Source: Morinoia aosen
Lineage: Eukaryota > Arthropoda > Malacostraca > Amphipoda > Talitridae
NCBI GenBank assembly: GCA_030386875.1
Contig: CM059563.1
Coordinates: 15,270,001-15,334,000, forward strand
Reading direction: 5' to 3'
Length of the DNA stretch: 64,000 bases
Position 1 is the first letter of the stretch. The number at the start of each line of letters is the position of its first letter. Below the pieces are notes generated by a model. The model did not search any database. It was not told the DNA's origin and was given only the letters and a program-made list of their open reading frames with translations. Of the stretch, positions 22,977-35,936 are shown one piece after another. The translations under genes were made by a program, and so were the position numbers.

Positions 22977-23083
22977 AGGGAAGCTGCTGCTGGGCTACAG
23001 CGACCTGGAGCTGGCCAACAAGGGCGGCTACGACCTCGTGCACTACGACGACCTCGCCTACGTCGCCTGCGCACACCAGGAGC
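22977..23083 (+). CDS. ss: Aryl hydrocarbon receptor / Spineless, internal exon encoding the start of PAS-B
   Basis: This is an internal exon of a bHLH-PAS transcription factor. Spineless/AhR pairs with ARNT/Tango and acts in the nucleus; in insects it specifies antenna, distal leg and some photoreceptor fates. The exon opens after a gtgcag acceptor. Its first base completes a split Arg codon, followed by GKLLLGYSDLELANKGG and YDLVHYDDLAYVACAHQE, which are hallmark PAS-B residues of arthropod Spineless. It ends at a consensus donor, C|gtgagt, in phase 1. GC content is far above the flanking DNA. The bHLH and PAS-A exons were not found upstream within the window, so this is probably the first exon of the gene present here. 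Confidence 0.95.
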
Positions 23084-23159
23084 GTGAGTGTCCCGCTTCT
23101 TGTCCGGTGTGTCTTGTGCGGGGCATGCGAGCGGTGCGCTGTTGTGATGAGTAGCTTAC

Positions 23160-23450
23160 GCTATTGGGGCTCACTATTATTGGGTTTCACTACTATTGGG
23201 TTTCATTATTATAATGATTGGGTTTCATTATTATAATGATTGGGTTTCATTGTTGTTGGGTTTCATTACTATTGGCTTTCATTGTTATTGGGTTTCACTA
23301 TTATGGGTTTTACTATTATTGGGTTTCACTATTAGGTTTCACAATGCAAGGGTTTCACTATTATCATGATTGGCTTTCACTTTTGGGTTTCATTATTATT
23401 GGGCTTCACTATTATTGGGTCTCACTATGCAAGGGTTTCACTATTATGAC
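23160..23450. repeat. Irregular 'attattgggtttca' array
   Basis: Many copies of a 13-18-bp unit with variable spacing, starting about 75 bp after the first PAS-B exon's donor. Confidence 0.8.
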
Positions 23451-26400
23451 GATGATAAAATTCCGGTATTTTTTTGGTTTTACTGATCATGTTATTGCTG
23501 TATTTTGCTGTTTTCATTTATAACGTAAAAGTGTTATTTTACTGTTTAAATTAATAATGCAATGTTGGTAGTTTATGGTTTTTCTAACACCGGCATTTTA
23601 CTGGTTTTACTGGTAGTGAAGTAACGACTTTACGACGACAATTCTGAGAGTGAAATATGTGCGTTATTATACGTATACTGACCTTGAAATAGCAATATTA
23701 CAACGCTCGTACAGATTGTGAAATGTATATTTTATCGGTTGTACTAATAATAAAATACTTCGTATACGCTAATTTTTGTAGTCAAAAATTACTTCTTTCA
23801 ACTTTAAACTTTACCTTGGAAAAGTATCTTTTTACCGTCTATCTTTTAAAAATAATGAATTTATTTAGTAATTTAGCGCATTAATACCTTTATTTTGATT
23901 TTAGCATTTTTCTTGTTAAACTGCACATTTATCCTGATATTTATCATTGTAACAAAACGGCGACTCCTTCAGATATTTTTCTATGAACATGCATTTTTTC
24001 AAAATATTTGTCTCTTTTTTAAAACAAGTTACGTTGACGTTCATTTATTAAATAGCACGTTTATTTGCATTTCTATTTATCTAATGCGTTACTTTTATAC
24101 ATTTATCTTTCCAGTGACCTATTTCTTTCATTGTCCATCCTCAGCATAGAAATACTTGTATGTGAACACCTCTCCCACACACACTGGGCGTATGATAAAA
24201 AGCATGCACGTACGTGTGTACATGTATGCCTGCATATTAGGTCACGTACATATATAACACATACACAGATATATTTGCACGCGTACAAGAAGGTAAGTAT
24301 AAACTGTAATTCCCCTAAGCGCAAGAGTTACACATTCACAGATATATTTGCGCACGTACAACAGGGTAAATATAAATTGTAATTGGCCTATACACGAGTG
24401 CTAGTTCATGTAAACACACCCGAGCGCCACAGGCCGGTCTAGCATGCATACTTCAGCAAATTAGCGCCCACTCCAGCCTCCGCACACAGCATTATAGTTT
24501 TTCTTCAGTACGCACTAACTGTACATCTGAAGCAGAAGTTCCCTGTTTTTACGCCTGATGAGTATCTAATACTTTAACGCTTGCCGACTGTTTTTAACTG
24601 CCACAAGAGTTGTCGCTAATGCGGTCGATTCGCAAGTTTTTCGTCCGCTTCTGCGAACCTCAACTTGTACTAACATAAATTACTCATTGTTCAACTTTAT
24701 TCCATTTATGAATAGGAGCGGGGTTAACAAGGAATTATATTTTTGAGGAGTGTAGTTGAATGTTCGCATGCAAGACGATGTTGCTTAATTTGAGGATAAA
24801 CTGTAGTTTTTTTAATGCGCAGAAATTTGTTCCAGAACTCTGTTAGTGAGGCCTTTAGTAATATTTATAAAAGGGTTAATGGAAATTAGTTCCTACGTGT
24901 CATAAGAAAGTTAGTTCATCGAAACAACGAACTCCCGCGCGCACACGTTTGTTTAATGAAATTATTCTTGTGTGTTTATTCAACTTTCTGGAATATTTTC
25001 AAGATCATTCTAAAATAATGTGTTGGTATTATGCGGAAGATATTACTCTGCATTTGGTAGTTCAAAGATAGTCACTTCGGTCATTACGAAAGCGTTTGCA
25101 ATGAGGTAAAAATTGCGAGAGATAGAATAAAAAAAACGTTTTTCTAATCCATCGATCATGCGCTTGGCACTCGCCTTGCAATCCGTCGTGTACTTCATAA
25201 CTAATCCAACAAGTTTGGTGTGCGCCCCAGGGCTGCTCGTATAATAAGCTTCTACCTACATAATTGGCAGGAACAATCTCTAACTACACACATTACACGC
25301 GGCACCGTTTTATTATGCATACATCGACCGCACGCTGCGCTAGTCCAAGGAATAAAAGCAGTAGCAATTTGGTAAACTTTTCTGAAATTGATCTTTTCTC
25401 CTCAAATTTTCAGAACTTTTTTTTCAAGTTGTTTTTAGTTTTTCTTATAAATTGCTTTTGCATTTATCATGAAAGTAATCACCTTTGTATATTATGGCTT
25501 TTAAAACTCATTTGGGTCTCGATTAATGAGCGAATAAAACTTTTAGTCTACGGAACGACTTTGCCGCGTTTAACATACTCTCATTTTATACTTCGTACAG
25601 TCGCATCAGGGCTCGTGTTATTTTATATCTCATTAAAAAAGTTTGTGTACGCAAGTTTTAGTGTGAGATGCCCTCACAGTGCTGCCAAAATTAGTCTTTG
25701 GGCTTTCCATTTTTGGCAAAAACTTTATCATTTCTGTTGTCATTTTTGCTACTCGCGAAGACTGTAAGTCCAACATTCATTCAAGTCGTTTCGTTATCAA
25801 CATTGTCGAAGAATTTTAATTTTTTTACAATAATGCCATTAGTTTCGCGCAACAAAATATACGTAAAATTATTTGAATAGTAACTTGCATTCCTCAAGAA
25901 ATATTTTTCTCTCCGATACTTCACAGAGTATGTAGACAAGATTGAGAAAAAATTAAGCAAAGGATGGAAACTTGAAAAAAGGCTACAAACTACATTCTAT
26001 CAATACCGGGATATATGAAGTTGTTCTTAAATCAACAGGAAACTACCATGAGCAATATTTGAACCTAATTAACGCTAGAGGAGCAAAAATTCATCAACAT
26101 ATTGTTGGATTGTTGAATGAGTTAATTCCACCACTACAGTGACATGACATCGACTCCTGAAGACGATACGTCACACTTTGTGCTACTACACTCCAATTTT
26201 CCCTTATCGCCATATTTTCTCAATGGTATTTTAGATCTTTTTTAATTCTACTGTTCCCGCTCAATGTTCCCAGAGATGTTCAAAGGGGAGTTCAGGCCCG
26301 GACCATAGTTAGGCCATTACTTCGACGGCACCTTCTTGTTCGCGCGCGCTCTTTCGTAAGTTGAGTGCCTTGGTTCATTGCCCTGTTGGAAAACGTAACT

Positions 26401-28929
26401 CTTGGTCAATCTAGGTCAGCCAAATGGATTTCCCATTCAATTTATAATTTCTTTTTTAATTTTATGGATACATGATTTCGTTGAGGATGTTTTTCCTATT
26501 CTCTGCATTCACATTGCTTTTGATACAGTGAAGAGAACCGACGCTTAAAATGCTGAAGCAACTTTACGTTATGATAGAACTGCAGCCGCATTTGACAGTG
26601 AGATCGTATTATACTTCATCTACTTTCCTTTGTGCATATTTGGTTTAATATAAGCTGCATCATCGTTACCAATTAAAGAGCATAAGCTTACTCTGATTGC
26701 TCTACATCAGTTTTCCTTTGTTGGATTGTGGTAAAGTTTCGTGTAGAGCACTTGCCTACGGAGATCGCAATTTGAGCGTTTTGGAGTTTTTGGGCCTCGT
26801 CATTAATGAAAGACATTTTTCAAGTATTTGCTACGTGTTTTTTCTTTGAGAATTATTGTGTGAAAGCTTTCGAAAACAGATGGTAGAGTCAGGAAATCAA
26901 TGAATAGTAAGCATCCTGCAAAATTTTCAAAGTATAATTGAAGCACACTTTTATCGCTTGGCAAACTCCTAAACAAACTTTAAGGTCCACTTTACAAAGT
27001 ATACCAAAATTCCAGAAAAAAGTAAGGAGGCTTTTATTCAAAACCACTTGCGTGTATCTTTTTGTACTCTATTATGTATAAAATTAGCAGAGCTTCAGTT
27101 CAAACTCTAGCAATGATCTACAATAGTTAGTAATTTTTTGCTGAAAGGGCCTTCTCTTTGCTGACAAGCTTTTTTCAATATTAAGACATGCACTTGGCAA
27201 AACTTGTGTGCATAGTTCAGTTTTTATAAGTTCTCCAGGCTTCGCGGCTACTTCCTTGTAAAATTAAGCTCCTTGAACCAGTGCTCAAGTTAACAGAAAT
27301 ACAAGTTTCAAACTTGCGTGTGCACTGAAAAAATTTCGTACACGTATGTATTAGCGCGCGCGTTGCGCATGCTACCGCGGGGAGCCTGCTCTTACATGCA
27401 AATGTGTCCCTTGGCTTGGGCTTTTGGACATGAAAATACCGAAAAATTTGTCGCTTCTTCAATCCTTCAGAAGAATATACTATTCAGCAGACTACTTATG
27501 CTCTTAAATTTTGAGGACCGCCGATTAAAGTCGGCAATCTTGTGCAAAAATTTAACTAAGTGACAAGCGCCACCGCACTTACAGTCAAATTGCTCATTTT
27601 AAAAAATAAAATAGCTTCTTTCTAGAAGCTCCGAGCAGGACAGTGTTCATCCAAGTTCTATTTGCCTAATTGCTTGCTATCGAGTACGCGAGCTCGATCC
27701 AGCCAGACCGACGTTGAAGTGTGCGATGCATTAATTGAGTCTCTTATAAAAAGCGGATAAACACCGCGTTGGAATCTTAATGTTAATGCGGACGTCAATA
27801 TTAATTTCAACGGCGAATTCCAGCACGACTGGAAGCGCTAGTCGTCCTGTTCAGCAGAGGCGAGAGCTGACGCGTCTTTGAATATCTTAAATGAAGAATC
27901 GTTTCCGTAAGACCGCCGTCCATGTCTATTCGTTATTCTCTTTCTGGACTGACGAATCGGGAATGCTATAATTCTTTTCAGAACGATGAGCTCTTTCTGC
28001 ATTAAGTAGTTCATGAATTTGAGCACACCGTTTGACTGTGAGTTACATGACCGATGGTCGCTCTGTCTTGCAGTATTAAATGCAGCTTCACTTAACTCCT
28101 GCCCAAACCCCGGCGGGCGTAGATTTTAGATCATGATCATTAGGCTGTCTTACGTCAATTCCAATGGCAAAGAACTTGAATTTCATCCATCCAGTCTCAG
28201 TCCATTTGTTTGGTTTTATTTTGATACCTATACCATTCTCTATCGTGTATATGTTTTAGAAGCGTTTCGTAACTCGCGCATTTGCGAGCCGGACTTCCGT
28301 TTTTGTTGCTTATAAGCTCAATAATTGCGCTGTTTTCACCAGCCATGTCAATGAGTGACACTAATACTCTGACTTAATGAACTGTGTGTTCATTCCATAG
28401 CAGTTTCCAATGTCGGTTTTGTCGTAAAATAATACAAATTGTAACTCTAAACGCATTTTAACATTTGATGAGCAGGCAGTGCTTCCTCTGTTAGCATAAC
28501 TACTTTATGCACAAATATTCGGGGCTCATTCGCCTTATTATTCAGCGTCCTATTAGTGATCATGAGTCAATACGAAGCGAGCAAAGGTCTTGAATGTAGT
28601 ACGTTTTTTTCTGGCTCCCCTGTGAACAAGTCACGCTGGCCACACCGAAGCCCCGTGTGCTCGCTGAATAAACGAAAACTCATCAGCAGCGGCCCGGCTA
28701 ACTGAGCTCATGGCAGCCTTCAATAAACGTTCATATAGCACGAAGTTCCATCGCTTTAGAATTTATGAACGAGCTCCAAATGAGTGCATTTGATATTTAA
28801 ACTGAGTTGGGTCGAGCGGCGGCGTCCTCTATCGACCAGTCAAACAAGTAGAGGCAACGCTGCAGTTAGCGGCAATTGGCGCGGCCGGCTTGCGACGGCT
28901 TGATTAGGGCGCCGTGGGGTCACCGCGCT
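23451..28929. other. Intron of the receptor gene, unassigned part
   Basis: Lies between exons 22977-23083 and 33556-33697. It is AT-rich; the ORF at 25264-25767 is Phe/Leu-rich and not credible as a gene. No transposon ends found. Confidence 0.65.
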
Positions 28930-29228
28930 AGGGGGGGGGTCCGTGTGGGGGTCCGTGTGGGGTCCGTGTGAGGGTCCGTGTGGAGGTCTGCGTGGATGGT
29001 GGATGTCCATGTAAGGGTCCGTGTGGGGGTCCGTGTAAAGGTCCGTGCGGATGGTGGATGTCCATGTAAGGGTCCGTGTGGGGGTCCGTGTGGGGTCCGT
29101 GTGGGGGCCCGTGTTGGGGTTCGTGTGGGGGACCGTGTGGGAGTTGTGTGTCCGTGTGGAGATCCGTGTGGGAATCCGTATAGGGGTCCGTGTGGAGGGT
29201 GGAGGTCCATGTGGAGGTCCGGGTGGAG
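28930..29228. repeat. G-rich array of about 12 bp (gggtccgtgtgg)
   Basis: Purine/GT-rich repeats of GGGTCCGTGTGG with insertions such as atggtggatgtccatgtaa. Several frames are open on both strands; I regard none as a gene. Confidence 0.85.
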
Positions 29229-29384
29229 ACATCCTCCGGATTCACCAGTGACTGTTGCATGAACTCGAGACGCAGGAGGCATTTGGTCTTCGTTTGTGCA
29301 CTGAGGCAGCTTCATCTCGTGGCGAGGTGTATTCGAGGCGTTACGGTGTGTTTTGGGCGTCGGGCGCTTTATAGGGGCCGGAAT

Positions 29385-29535
29385 GTGTTATGGTGTATCA
29401 CGGGTCTCGGGTGCGTTGAAGTGTTTGAAGAATGTCAGTGTATTCTGGTGTATCAAGGATGTCGGGGTTTGTTCAGGTGTATCAAGGGTGTCGGGATGTG
29501 TGAAGGTGTCCGAAGGGTGCCAAGGTGTGTTGAGA
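29385..29535. repeat. Degenerate 'gtgtatcaagggtgtcggg' repeats
   Basis: Six or so loose copies containing gtgt(a/t)tcaaggtgtcgg, following the G-rich array. Confidence 0.6.
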
Positions 29536-29599
29536 CGTCGGGATGACATCGGGCGATGAGGTAGCTGGTCATGGCCACCATGGAGTAACAACAAATAAA

Positions 29600-31860
29600 T
29601 AGAGGAAATTTCTAGTAAAATTCTTTGCAGTCGAAACCTCTACATGTGAAAGCCTAAAACCCAAGTTACGTTAATGTCGCAACATAGCCAAGTCTGTAAA
29701 TTTGCTGTATTGTAAAGTCTGATTCTCCGCAGTAAACACCAATTCAGTAACTACGGTAGAAACAAAGTCTGCTACTGTGGAGTGAAAATCAAGCCAGTAA
29801 CTCTGCTGTTGAAACTAAGTAATTCATTCTGCAGCAGAAGAGAAAAGTTAACAACTCCTATTCTACAGTGGCAGCAATTTCGGCAATACCGTCGTACCAG
29901 CTGAGCCAATGATGCTACCGTAGAAGCCAAGTCAGAGGAGCGTCAGTAGGCGATAATTAACTCAAAAAGTGCTGTATCGCAGCGCTGTAGCTGCTAGGAC
30001 AGCGTTTGCTTTTCTTTTGCTTGCTTAGTCCGACTCTTTCATGTCGTCTAATGTTGTTTTCTGTAGCGTATTTTTTTTAACCGTGCACGTTACAAGCAAT
30101 AAAGTTCCCATGGAGTCGAACTTATTCCGTCTTCGAGGAAACTACCTGCGTTGTTTTGATTGCTCAGATTCCTCGTTAATAAAACCAGCAGCAATGACAG
30201 CAAAAACGTGTTTTACGGTAATTGTTAATCAATGGCTTGCTGCAGCATGGCAAAAAGGTTCTCGGTATTTAAAAGCAATGAGGTTTTTATACGAAGAATG
30301 TCAGTCTAGAATTTCTGCGTTGCTGAATGTATTTCTTGTGTTCCTTGCTTGGCGCGCGCCATTGAAGACTAAGCATTCCGTTCTTGATTTATTTTCTTGT
30401 TAGTCCTGAATGACTTCCTGTGAAACTGCTCGCTCGCTTTCATTGCTCATTTTATTTCCTTTGAGGCCGCCAATTTTGTTGCCGTTTTTGATGGAAAAAA
30501 TTTAAGTTGTGCGAAGATTGGTGTCAGTATTTTTGGGGTGTCGAGAATGTTTTATTTTTTTACTCCAGTAATAGCGATGGTTCGTGCATTTAATTTCTTT
30601 ACTTTTTTGACTGCTTTGTAATATTTTGCCTTTTTTCTCAAACTCGAGATATTAGCTTGCATATTTAACCTAGGTTTTATTATACGTGATCAGTATCGGT
30701 ATGTAAATATTTATAGGACTTAAATATTAACTGATTTCTCCTAGCCATGAGTACGTCTAATATTTAGCATGGTATCTCTTATTTTTTGTAACGACAGTAC
30801 TTTGCCACGTTTCCCTAATTTCTCGAAGTATGTTAGATATTTGTAAACGAATACTGCAGCTTGCAAAACAGTATTTCGATCCATGTTTGGTCACAAACGC
30901 GTTCTGTTGACTGTTGTTATGAAAACAATCAAAATTAGATGTGAAAATCCATTCAGTTTTCAAGATGTGTAATTTGCTGCTATATTTCATCTGGTTGTTG
31001 TCGATTATTTTCGAGTCAAATTATATTCCTCAAGACGGAATGTTTTCTACTGAACGTTAAACAATCAATAGACGTTCACATGCATGCTATACTGCTGTAC
31101 AAACGGACCATTTTCTCGATGAATATCCGCAATAAACCCGTAGCATTTCTTCTGGTCAATTGGAGACTTTTATTGCTTCGCTAACTAGACGTTCGGCGGA
31201 CAGCAGCCACAATATGCCAATTCATTTTTGGCGAACTGGAATTCTCGAACCTTTTTTGATGATATCCAAACCAATTTCTTCCGACTGCTCATTTTCAGAG
31301 GACGACGTGGAGTCGCGCGTATGAGAACGTGTGTTGCACATTTGACCTATTATTCCGATGCGTTCCTGTGCAATTTAAAGTTCAGTGATAGTGCGCAAGA
31401 GTAGTATTTAGCTTCGAGACACCTTTAATATTCGTAAATGATCTTCTTTTGAAAATTGGTGGTATCTTCATGATGAATCACTACGCCGTGTTTCAGGAAT
31501 TCGAACCTCGCTTGCGTGACGTGCGCGCATCGCTATTTTCTTGCTCTATTTTAGTGACAGTTTTGTATCGACGAGCGCCCCCCCGTTCCTGCAAAGTCAA
31601 GGTTCTTTTTTTCGCAAGAAGCCGCGCTGTATTTCTCTCATTCAATTTCTCGGGTTTCTCAAATGAAGACCGATTGCTTTTTCACTCTTCGGGTTACTCT
31701 CACTCCTCCTCTATTTTATCCCCCTTTCTTTGCTATTTCGCTATGACTATATAGCTTTTGTGAGGTGCTTCTGATACAAATGACAGCCACGCAGCCCTTG
31801 AAGATGTGCAAGCTGAGTGGGATCAAGTGCAAGTCTTAGTACTTCATAACTAGTGATGAG
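29600..31860. other. Intron of the receptor gene, unassigned part
   Basis: AT-rich, with short ORFs only; nothing recognised. Confidence 0.6.
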
Positions 31861-31863
31861 ATA

Positions 31864-31983
31864 CTCAACTTATTGAACTGGAGCATTTTATTTCAATTGA
31901 TAGCTCAACTTAATGAACTGGAGCATTTTATTTCAATTGATCACTCAACTTACTGAATTGGCGCACTTTATTTCGATTGGTCA
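31864..31983. repeat. 40-bp tandem repeat, 3 copies
   Basis: Copies start with CTCAACTTA at 31864, 31904 and 31944, and share gagcattttatttcaattga. Confidence 0.9.
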
Positions 31984-32429
31984 TGCGCTAAACGTCTGTT
32001 CTTGATATCTGCAAGACAATATGGGAAATTATGCAATTATTCCCTTCATCATAGGACTAGCTTTCAAAATAGTCCATTTTTTCAATGAGAGTGCATTGAT
32101 CTGCAAAGAAAAACACACGAGCCACTTCAACTAGCACGCTTGTTAGCCGTGACTCATACCACTTCCTGGTGTGATATTTTATTTAACCTAAATGTCTGCT
32201 CAATTTCCACAAAACTTTGAACCGCCATGAGCAGTTCTCGTGTCTCGTGATCACACTGTGATCGTTCACCTGATCACACTATAAAGCTACCACATTCTGC
32301 GGTACTGAGTCGTGCTGTGTTTCTCGAGGGTCGTTTCACGAGTGCTGTAAATTGAATTTGACTGACTTTTGATCACTGGTCAAATTTATGGCACCTTGTC
32401 AGTTAACGATCGCGCTCAATGTTAGCCTG

Positions 32430-32665
32430 GTATCATATTTACGAAATAATCCTAGTTACCGACCTCCTCTACTTTTAGCCTCGTGTCATATTTACGAAAT
32501 AATCCTATTGCCGACCTCGCCTACTTTTAGCCTCGTGTCATATTTACAAAATAATCCTAGTTACCGATCTCGCCTACTTTTAGCCATGTGTCATATTCAC
32601 GACACACCTAGTTACCGACCTTGCCTACTTTTATCCGTGTGTCATATTTACGACACACACCTAAT
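32430..32665. repeat. 53-bp imperfect tandem repeat, 4-5 copies
   Basis: The unit contains TCATATTTACGAAATAATCC and ccgacctcctctacttttag, with later copies shortened. Confidence 0.85.
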
Positions 32666-33194
32666 TAACGATGGTCACATTAGCGACAGAGCAGTCAACA
32701 AACCCCACCCAAACTTGCGGCCACCAACATACCGGCGCAGCCAACTTCATGAGAGCTATAGGGTCCTAAGGAAATCCAGGACATTTGTATGGGGTACCAG
32801 AAGGGTTAGAGGGAAGTCCTCTCGGGATTAGAGAAGAGTCTTCCGGGGGGCTAGAGGGGAGTCTTCTTGGGGGTTCGAAGGAAATCCTTCATGGGGTTTC
32901 GAGCTGGCGTCAGAGTGAGGGAAGAAATATCACGGAAAAGCAGTTGCTGAAGACATCGTGTATGTGAGGCATCATGCTATTTTGATAACCGTGGTGAACT
33001 CTAGCGCCCATATCCGTGCGCTTAAAGTGGCATGGTACATCGTTATTTAATTCAAGTAGCATCTACTGAGCTGGTCCATTAGACTTTGGAGGCAGCCAGG
33101 CGTGCTGCCTGAACAGGGCGAGTGAAACTTGCTGGCTGTGGCGGGTGGCGAAACTCAGGTAGCAAGCCGAGGATGGAGCATAAGGCTCATTCGT

Positions 33195-33530
33195 GTTCTC
33201 ATTTCTATTTTATTATGTTCTGTTCTAAAATGTTCCATTATGTTATTTTTCGTTTTGGTGTGCTCTGTTCTGTCCTGTCCAGTCATTTTCTGTTGTTCTC
33301 CGATCTAAACTGTTCTGTTTTATCCTGTTCTAAACTGTTCTGTTTTATTTTGTTTTGTTCTAAACTATAGTCTGTTTTGTTCTGTTATACTCTGTTTTGT
33401 TCTTTTGTGCTCTGTTTTATAATACTGTGCTCTGTTCTGTTATAAACTAATCTGTTCTGGCCTATTCTATTGTGCTCTGTTATGTTCTAAACTGTTCTGC
33501 CCTGTTTTGTTTTGACATGCTGTTTTCTAA
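33195..33530. repeat. Low-complexity TGTTCTGTTT tract
   Basis: About 330 bp of ttctgttctg/taaactgttctg words, ending about 25 bp before the PAS-B core exon at 33556. It supplies the pyrimidine-rich environment upstream of that acceptor. Confidence 0.8.
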
Positions 33531-33555
33531 AATGTGCTTGTGTGATGGCGAGCAG

Positions 33556-33697
33556 TGCTGAAGACGGGCGCGTCAGGCATGATCGCCTACAGGCTGCTCA
33601 CACGCGACGGGTCCTGGCAGTGGTTGCAGACGTCGTCCCGCCTCGTGTACAAGAACAGCAAACCTGACTTCATCATCTGCACACACCGGCCCCTCAT
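33556..33697 (+). CDS. ss: Aryl hydrocarbon receptor / Spineless, PAS-B core exon
   Basis: The exon follows a 10.5-kb intron. The acceptor is gagcag and the donor is AT|gtgagt. The phase-1 junction restores Leu-Leu-Lys, and the reading continues as KTGASGMIAYRLLTRDG, WQWLQTSSRLVYKNSKPDF and IICTHRPLM. The WQWLQT and RLVYKN blocks and the Cys-Thr-His motif are typical of the insect receptor and differ clearly from vertebrate AhR. This is the ligand-binding/PAS-B half in vertebrate receptors; whether the arthropod protein binds ligands cannot be read here. The final Met codon is split (AT|G) across the next intron. The donor is followed within 25 bp by a 29-bp tandem repeat that carries further GTGAGT cores. 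Confidence 0.95.
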
Positions 33698-33720
33698 GTG
33701 AGTAGCCAGTTGAGGCCCCG

Positions 33721-33832
33721 TATGAGTGGGCCACTCTATCGTGACTCCGTGTGAGTGGGTCACTCTATTGTGACTCCGTGTGAGTGGGCCTCTCTATTGT
33801 GGTTCCATGGGAGTGAGTCACTCTATTGTGAC
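33721..33832. repeat. 29-bp tandem repeat downstream of the PAS-B core exon
   Basis: Four copies of a unit with TGTGAGTGGGTCACTCTATT. Two copies, plus a variant in the fourth, contain a GTGAGT-type donor core. Confidence 0.88.
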
Positions 33833-34099
33833 TGCACACCAGATCGTATACACTGCAACTGCATAGCGTTGTTGGTACAAGTGCGAAAATGTTGAGCAGG
33901 TTCAGATGCATTGTGCAGTAAAGGACTGGTCCGAATAAAAGATGTTTGCTCTGCGATAGCAGGTGTAGTGTCGGCGTAAATATGGGGTTTTGTTTAGTGT
34001 ATAGGAGTGGTAAATACCGCCTCGTCGTTGATGATGTGACGCCAGCCTAAGACACGTTTGTGGTTGAAATTAAACTTTTTTTGTGCTGCTAGTCTGAGG

Positions 34100-34235
34100 T
34101 AGTTTTTTCATTGCTAGTAACATGGAAGCTTTTCTTGTTGCTATTCCATGGTAGCTTTTCTAGTTGCTAATCCATGGTAGCTTTTTTTGTTGCTAGTCCA
34201 TGATGGATTTTTTCGTTGCTAGTCCATGGAATGAC
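34100..34235. repeat. Short repeat 'ttgctagtccatggtagc'
   Basis: About five imperfect copies of 24-28 bp in the intron after 33697. Confidence 0.75.
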
Positions 34236-35078
34236 TGGAACCACCACACTTGGTTGCAAAATTCGTGTTTTGGTGGTTACGGCATGTTGGGGCCTTGATG
34301 GTTCAACTGCAGCTAGCTTAGACTGCGTCAATTACTTTTGATTGTAATGGTTGAGAATCTGGTTAATATTGGTACATAAACGGAAATTGTATGGTATGAA
34401 ATTTGATAATGGTACTTTTAACTCTAATAACATTTTTTCTCTGTTTTTGAGCGATTGCACTCAGCAAGACTCTCTTCTCTTGCATACGCTAGTTTTGCAT
34501 GTAACTAAGAGAGATCTTAGCATTTTGCTCTTGTATGTAATTAAATCGATTCTTTAAAATTTCCCCGATGGTTTTAGGCTATTGTTCATGATCAGCTGGT
34601 TGAGCTCAACATTTCTTGGGCCTTTGATGCTTGTACGTGCAAGTTTGGAAATTTGCTCGTTTTTGAGTCGTGTTGCTTGGCATTCATTCCCTAACATTTC
34701 TTCACTTCTATTCTTACTTCTGCAGAGATGATAGAGTTCCTTATGTATTAATTTTTTTTTAGTTTATCACCGCAATTTATCCCGCAATCTGGCAATAAGT
34801 TAATCAGTTTACAACTTACTCGTCTCTCGAACCAAGCTTTTGCTTTTTTTTATCCCGTTAATTCTATACTCCACCAATTCATCATCACATTCTTCTTCCA
34901 ATTCTTCTGTGGTGTTTGTGTCATCGTTTGCGTAAAATTTCGTAATCACAGAACTGAAAATTTTTCATTTTTTCATCGTTTATCTGAATCTCGTAATAAA
35001 AGTACTGCAATTTTTTTTCATCGTTTATGTAAAGTTTCGTAATCACAGACCTTTAAATTTTCATTTCCGCCGTTGCAG

Positions 35079-35189
35079 GGAGGAGGAAGGGCGGGACCTG
35101 CTGGGGAAGCGCACGATGGACTTCAAAGTGTCGTACCTGGACCCCGGCCTCACGCAGTCCTACCTCTGTGACAGCGAACTGCCCCAGCT
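35079..35189 (+). CDS. ss: Aryl hydrocarbon receptor / Spineless, exon after PAS-B
   Basis: The exon begins after a cgttgcag acceptor, completing the split Met. It reads EEEGRDLLGKRTMDFKVSYL then DPGLTQSYLCDSELPQL. The GKRTMDFKVSYLD block is strongly conserved in insect Spineless. The 3' boundary is inferred: the only nearby GT in the phase needed by the next exon is at 35190 (CAGCT|gtacgc), and joining it to 36763 restores a Leu codon. The donor is weaker than the others in this gene. Without splicing, the frame runs on into an AT-rich tandem array and stops at 35353-35355, a less plausible protein end. Confidence 0.88.
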
Positions 35190-35204
35190 GTACGCTCTCG
35201 TTAT

Positions 35205-35500
35205 ACAGTTTAACAATTTAAACAATTTTAAAAAAATTAAAAATTCAAACACTTTAAACAACCTAAACGATTTAAACGATTTAAACAATTCAAAAAGTTT
35301 GAACAATTTAAACATTTTGAGCAATTTAAACAATTTTAACAATTTTAATAGTTAAAAAAATTAAAATTTAAACAATTCAAACACTTGAAGCGATTTAAGC
35401 AGTTGAAACAAATTAACAAATTTAAACATTTTAAACGATTTAAACAATTTAAATGATCTAAACGATTTTAACAATTAAAATAGTTTGAAAAATTTTAACA
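35205..35500. repeat. AT-rich 'aacaatttaa' array
   Basis: About 300 bp of aacaattt/aaacgattt words immediately after the inferred donor at 35190. It gives a false Asn/Leu-rich continuation of the exon frame. Confidence 0.85.
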
Positions 35501-35896
35501 ATTTATTTACCACACTCAATACAGAACTAGAATGTTTCTTAAGTCTAGTACAGCGGTTATCGCAAGGGTGAACTGGGCCCGGGCTTTGAAACCAATTGCG
35601 TCGTAGCAGTGCAATCGGTTGCATGAGTTGTTACAATTCGATTTGGCTGCGTTGTTTGCTATATCAAGTCTCGGGTATTAGCCAAATGAAATTTAAGCAT
35701 AAAGTGCAATTAAGATCTGTTAACTTTGCTCTTTTTGTTAAAATTTGCTCTGATTATATCTGAGATTGATAAAGCTCGTAGCGCAGTCAAGTCGAATTAG
35801 AAGGACTTATGACGACGTAATTGTTTGAATATCTGCCCCTGAACAAGGTCACTCTATGGCATACCATTATCATACGTATGGCACTGTGTACCCTCA

Positions 35897-35936
35897 CACA
35901 CACACACACACACACTCTCTCTCTCTCTCTCTCACA
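35897..35936. repeat. (CA)n(CT)n microsatellite
   Basis: About ten CA then nine CT/TC dinucleotides. Confidence 0.95.

Noticed and set aside
25264-25767. 167-codon ORF
   Set aside because: Phe/Leu/Tyr-rich translation typical of AT-rich noncoding DNA; no domain, no coding bias, inside an intron.
28840-29315. - strand ORFs rich in Pro/His/Thr
   Set aside because: They follow the G-rich 12-bp repeat in several frames at once; not a gene.
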